A stretch of DNA of 64,000 nt from Nocardia salmonicida NBRC 13393 (GTDB lineage: Bacteria; Actinomycetota; Actinomycetes; Mycobacteriales; Mycobacteriaceae): positions 1 to 64,000 of the forward strand of contig NZ_BDBR01000029.1 in NCBI RefSeq assembly GCF_001613085.1, written 5' to 3'. The position numbers were made by a program, and so were the translations under genes. Positions 61,457-64,000 of the stretch are shown in pieces (position 1 is the first letter of the stretch; each line of letters opens with the position of its first letter). The notes under the pieces were generated by a model, which worked only from the letters and a program-made list of their open reading frames with translations, made no database searches and had not been told where the DNA came from.

Positions 61457-62134
61457 TCACCAACCCCGCGCACGCCATTCGGGCAGATTCGCCCGATCGG
61501 CGCCGAGAGTAGTGTCGTCACCGTGGCCCGGGTAGACGACGGTCTCGTCGGGGTAGCGGTCGAAGAGTTTGGTGGTGACGTCGGTGAGGAGGGTGTCGAA
61601 GTCGGCGGGACTGTGAGTTTTTCCGACTCCACCTGGGAAAAGTGAATCGCCGGTGAAGAGGTGGGTGTGGCCTGCGTTGTCGGTGAGGGCCAGGGCGATC
61701 GAGCCTGGGGTGTGGCCGCGCAGGTGGATGACGTGGAGGACGAGGTCGCCGATTTCGAGGGTGTCGCCGTCCTCGAGCAGGCGGTCGGGGCGGACCGGGA
61801 TGTGGTCGGCGTCGAGGGTGTGGGCGGCAGTGGGGACGCCGAGGGACTTGGTGACCTCGGTCAGCGCCTGCCAGTGATCAGGGTGGCGGTGGGTGGTGAC
61901 GAGCTGTTCGACCTGACCGGGGGTTTCGAGCGTGGTGAGTTCGATGATGCGCTCGGCGTCGTTGGCGGCGTCGATCAGCACGGCGGCGCCGGTGGCAGTG
62001 CTCTGGATCAGATAGGTGTTGTTGTCCATCGGACCGACGGACATCTTCACGATGCGGGCGCCGGGGACGTCGCGCTGCTGGGCGTCCTCGCCCGCGGTGA
62101 CGTGACCTGTGTACTGGCGAGCGACTGTGACCAT
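61457..62134 (-). CDS. MBL-fold metallo-hydrolase (glyoxalase II-like)
   Basis: The ATG at 62134 is chosen; the ORF runs far upstream without coding character. The 225-residue product has THRHPDHWQAL, HLRGHTPGS, FTGDSLFPGG and a terminal VVYPGHGDDTTLG. The first motif HRHPDH keeps the HxHxDH metal ligands. Family members hydrolyse thioesters or similar substrates. It resembles the mscR partner at 27801 in size but is a distinct subgroup. Confidence 0.92.
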   Translation of the reverse strand: MVTVARQYTGHVTAGEDAQQRDVPGARIVKMSVGPMDNNTYLIQSTATGAAVLIDAANDAERIIELTTLETPGQVEQLVTTHRHPDHWQALTEVTKSLGVPTAAHTLDADHIPVRPDRLLEDGDTLEIGDLVLHVIHLRGHTPGSIALALTDNAGHTHLFTGDSLFPGGVGKTHSPADFDTLLTDVTTKLFDRYPDETVVYPGHGDDTTLGADRANLPEWRARGW

Positions 62135-62203
62135 GCGTCCGATCGTAGAAGCCACGCGCTGCGATGTCGCGCTCGTGTCGGTCGCGACGGTTAGATTCGA
62201 CAC

Positions 62204-64000
62204 ATGCCGCTGTCGAGTTCGGCCCCACGTTCGGTTTCCGTGCTCTGCGCGGTGTTCGCCGTGTTGAGTCTGCTGTGCGCGCCGAGTGCCGTCGCCGAAC
62301 CGCCCGCGCGAATGGGTCCGCAGGTGGTCGACACCGCGAACGTGCTCAGCGCGGGCGACGAGGGGCGAGTGCTCGACGCGGTCGACACCCTCTACCGCGA
62401 TCACCAGGTCAAGCTGTGGGTGATCTACGTGCGCACCTTCGGGTCGATGGCTGCGCGGGATTGGGCCGCCCGCACGTCCGACCTGTCCGGCTTCAGCGAT
62501 CGCGACCTGCTGTTGGCGGTAGCCGTCGACGATCGCGGCTACTGGCTCGACGGCACCCTCCCCGACGGTGTGACCGACAGCGAATTGGACTCGATCCTCG
62601 CCGGTTCGGTGGAACCGGCTCTGCGAGAACAGAAGTGGGCGCAGGCTGCCATCGATACCGCCGAAGGTATCGGCTCCGCATTGAAGGGCACGAGCGTGCC
62701 GTGGGGCGTTCTGATCCTCATCGGCCTGGCCGTGGTCGTGGTGGCAGGCGGTCTGATGTTGTTCGCGCGCAAGCGCCGTGGCGACCGGGATCGGGCCGAA
62801 CTGGCCAACGCGCGTGAGGTGGATCCGACCGACTCGGCGGCCCTGGCGAAATTGTCGCTGCCGACCTTGCACGCGCTCTCACGCGAGCGGTTGGTCGAGA
62901 TCGACGATGCCGTGCGAACCAGTGGCGAGGAACTGACCTTGGCGACCAGCGAATTCGGTGAGACCGCGGTGACCCCGTTCCGCTCCGCGCTCGAGGCCGC
63001 CCGCGCCGCCACCGCGAAGGCGTTCACGATTCGTCAGCAACTCGACGACGCTGTCCCGGAGACGCCGGATCAGCAGCGCGCCATGCTCATCGAGCTGATC
63101 GCGACCGCGGGCAAGGCCGATCGCGAACTCGACGCGCAGGTCACCGATTTCGACGCTATGCGCGATCTGCTCATCGACGCGCCCGCCCGGCTGGACGCGC
63201 TCACCCGCGACATCGTCGAACTGACCGCACGCATGCCTGGCTCCGAGGCAGAACTCGCCCGGCTCGATTCGACCTACCCACCATCGGTCATCGCGCCGAT
63301 CCACGACAACGTGCGCATGGCGAAGGAACGAATCACTTTCGCCGAGAACAATATCGACAACGCCCGCACCGCGCTCGCCCAGCCGGTCGGGCAGCAGGGT
63401 GGTGCGGTCGCGGCGATCCGCGCGGCCGAGGGCGCGATCGGGCAGGCCAGGACCTTGCTCGACGCGGTCGACCAGGCCGCGACGAATATCCAGCAGGCCC
63501 GAGACGGCCTCCCCGCCGCCCTCGACGAACTGCGCGCCGACCTGAGCTCGGCCAAGAGCCTCACCGAATTCGGCGGCGCCGACCTGGCCGCCGCCGTCTC
63601 CTCCGCAACCGCGGCGCTGAACACGCCGAACGCCGACAGCGATCCCCTCGGCGCCTTCCACAGCGCGGTCACCGCGGACGCCGAACTGGATCGGGCGATC
63701 GCGGCAGCCTCGGATCGCAAACTGGCCGTGGAGGATCTGCGACGCAGACTCGACCGCACCCTCACCGACGCGGCCGCGCGGATCGATGGCGCGACCTCGT
63801 TCATCACCACCCGTCGCGGCGGTGTCGATGCCGAGGCACGCACCCGGCTCTCCGAAGCGCAGCGTCATCTCGACGAGGCACGCGGGCTCGCGGCCGGTGA
63901 CCCCGAACGCGCACTCGTCAGCGCACAGACCGCGGCCGACCTCGGCGGCCGGGCGATGCAGCAGGCGCAGGCGAGTGTTCAGGCGTGGGAGACCCGTCAG
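62204..64000 (+). CDS. TPM-domain membrane protein (Rv2345-like), truncated by the window end
   Basis: The ATG at 62204 opens a frame that stays open for all 599 codons to the edge. A signal peptide (SVSVLCAVFAVLSLLCAPSA, cleavage near VAE) precedes a TPM_phosphatase domain (about 38-160; VVDTANVLSAGDEGRVLDAV, DLLLAVAVDDRGYW). A helix follows near 168-187 (WGVLILIGLAVVVVAGGLML), then a long coiled-coil-rich region to the end. This order matches the mycobacterial protein next to dgt. The C-terminus is missing. Confidence 0.93.
   Translation, partial: MPLSSSAPRSVSVLCAVFAVLSLLCAPSAVAEPPARMGPQVVDTANVLSAGDEGRVLDAVDTLYRDHQVKLWVIYVRTFGSMAARDWAARTSDLSGFSDRDLLLAVAVDDRGYWLDGTLPDGVTDSELDSILAGSVEPALREQKWAQAAIDTAEGIGSALKGTSVPWGVLILIGLAVVVVAGGLMLFARKRRGDRDRAELANAREVDPTDSAALAKLSLPTLHALSRERLVEIDDAVRTSGEELTLATSEFGETAVTPFRSALEAARAATAKAFTIRQQLDDAVPETPDQQRAMLIELIATAGKADRELDAQVTDFDAMRDLLIDAPARLDALTRDIVELTARMPGSEAELARLDSTYPPSVIAPIHDNVRMAKERITFAENNIDNARTALAQPVGQQGGAVAAIRAAEGAIGQARTLLDAVDQAATNIQQARDGLPAALDELRADLSSAKSLTEFGGADLAAAVSSATAALNTPNADSDPLGAFHSAVTADAELDRAIAAASDRKLAVEDLRRRLDRTLTDAAARIDGATSFITTRRGGVDAEARTRLSEAQRHLDEARGLAAGDPERALVSAQTAADLGGRAMQQAQASVQAWETRQ

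Overview
The window is high-GC actinobacterial chromosome and reads most like Nocardia or a close relative in the Mycobacteriales. The evidence is a mycothiol-dependent formaldehyde dehydrogenase (mscR), an F420-type luciferase-like oxidoreductase, an EphD-type hydrolase/SDR fusion, a fatty-acyl-AMP ligase with a polyketide synthase, WXG100 proteins, a mycobacterial-style PknH-like kinase, and a dnaG-dgt-TPM neighbourhood that I recall from mycobacteria. Genes are dense, often overlap by 1-4 bases, and GTG starts are common. No intact insertion sequence, phage, CRISPR array or replication origin is visible.

Layout. 0.1-4.6 kb: a TerD-TerB-like-HNH protein, two divergent two-helix pilin-like membrane proteins, an FBP zinc-finger protein and a TerD-vWA protein. 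4.7-8.2 kb: a translationally coupled ABC exporter plus two-component system. 8.4-12.1 kb: redox and regulator genes with clear palindromic operators, an isochorismatase and tRNA-Met. 12.3-18.4 kb: a quinone reductase behind a MerR-type promoter, a Cys/Gly/Ser octapeptide-repeat protein beside a GRDP-like gene, and a three-gene operon (COG3687 ferritin-like hydrolase, ferredoxin reductase, EphD-like fusion). 18.5-31.2 kb: housekeeping and accessory genes (YdcF, rhomboid-like, F420 enzyme, DUF72, CocE/NonD hydrolase with TetR, mscR with its metallo-hydrolase partner, a second two-component system, MarR).

31.4-36.5 kb: an SfnB/DszC-like flavoenzyme followed by an internally deleted luciferase-like monooxygenase pseudogene, a styrene-monooxygenase-like gene, and a TetR/quinone-reductase pair sharing a 19-bp palindrome. 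36.7-42.9 kb is the standout: an FAAL, a free acyl carrier protein and a 1440-residue KS-AT-ACP-alpha-oxoamine synthase megaenzyme in one tight operon. It should elongate an activated fatty acid once with malonyl-CoA and release it by decarboxylative condensation with an amino acid. 42.9-48.3 kb: a frameshifted gene, DUF2254, a diacylglycerol-kinase-like protein, an amphi-Trp protein with a histone-like tail and a Ser/Thr kinase.

48.3-50.8 kb is gene-poor: short ORFs, apparent coding remnants and tRNA-Asn. 50.8-56.1 kb carries a GT87 glycosyltransferase, a WXG100-linked polymorphic toxin with its probable immunity gene, a DUF4870 protein and a methyltransferase. 56.1-64.0 kb returns to core genes (dnaG, dgt, YdcF, LysR, DoxX, metallo-hydrolase) and ends inside a TPM-domain membrane protein.

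All calls rest on reading the translations and DNA by eye. No database search or structure prediction was run.
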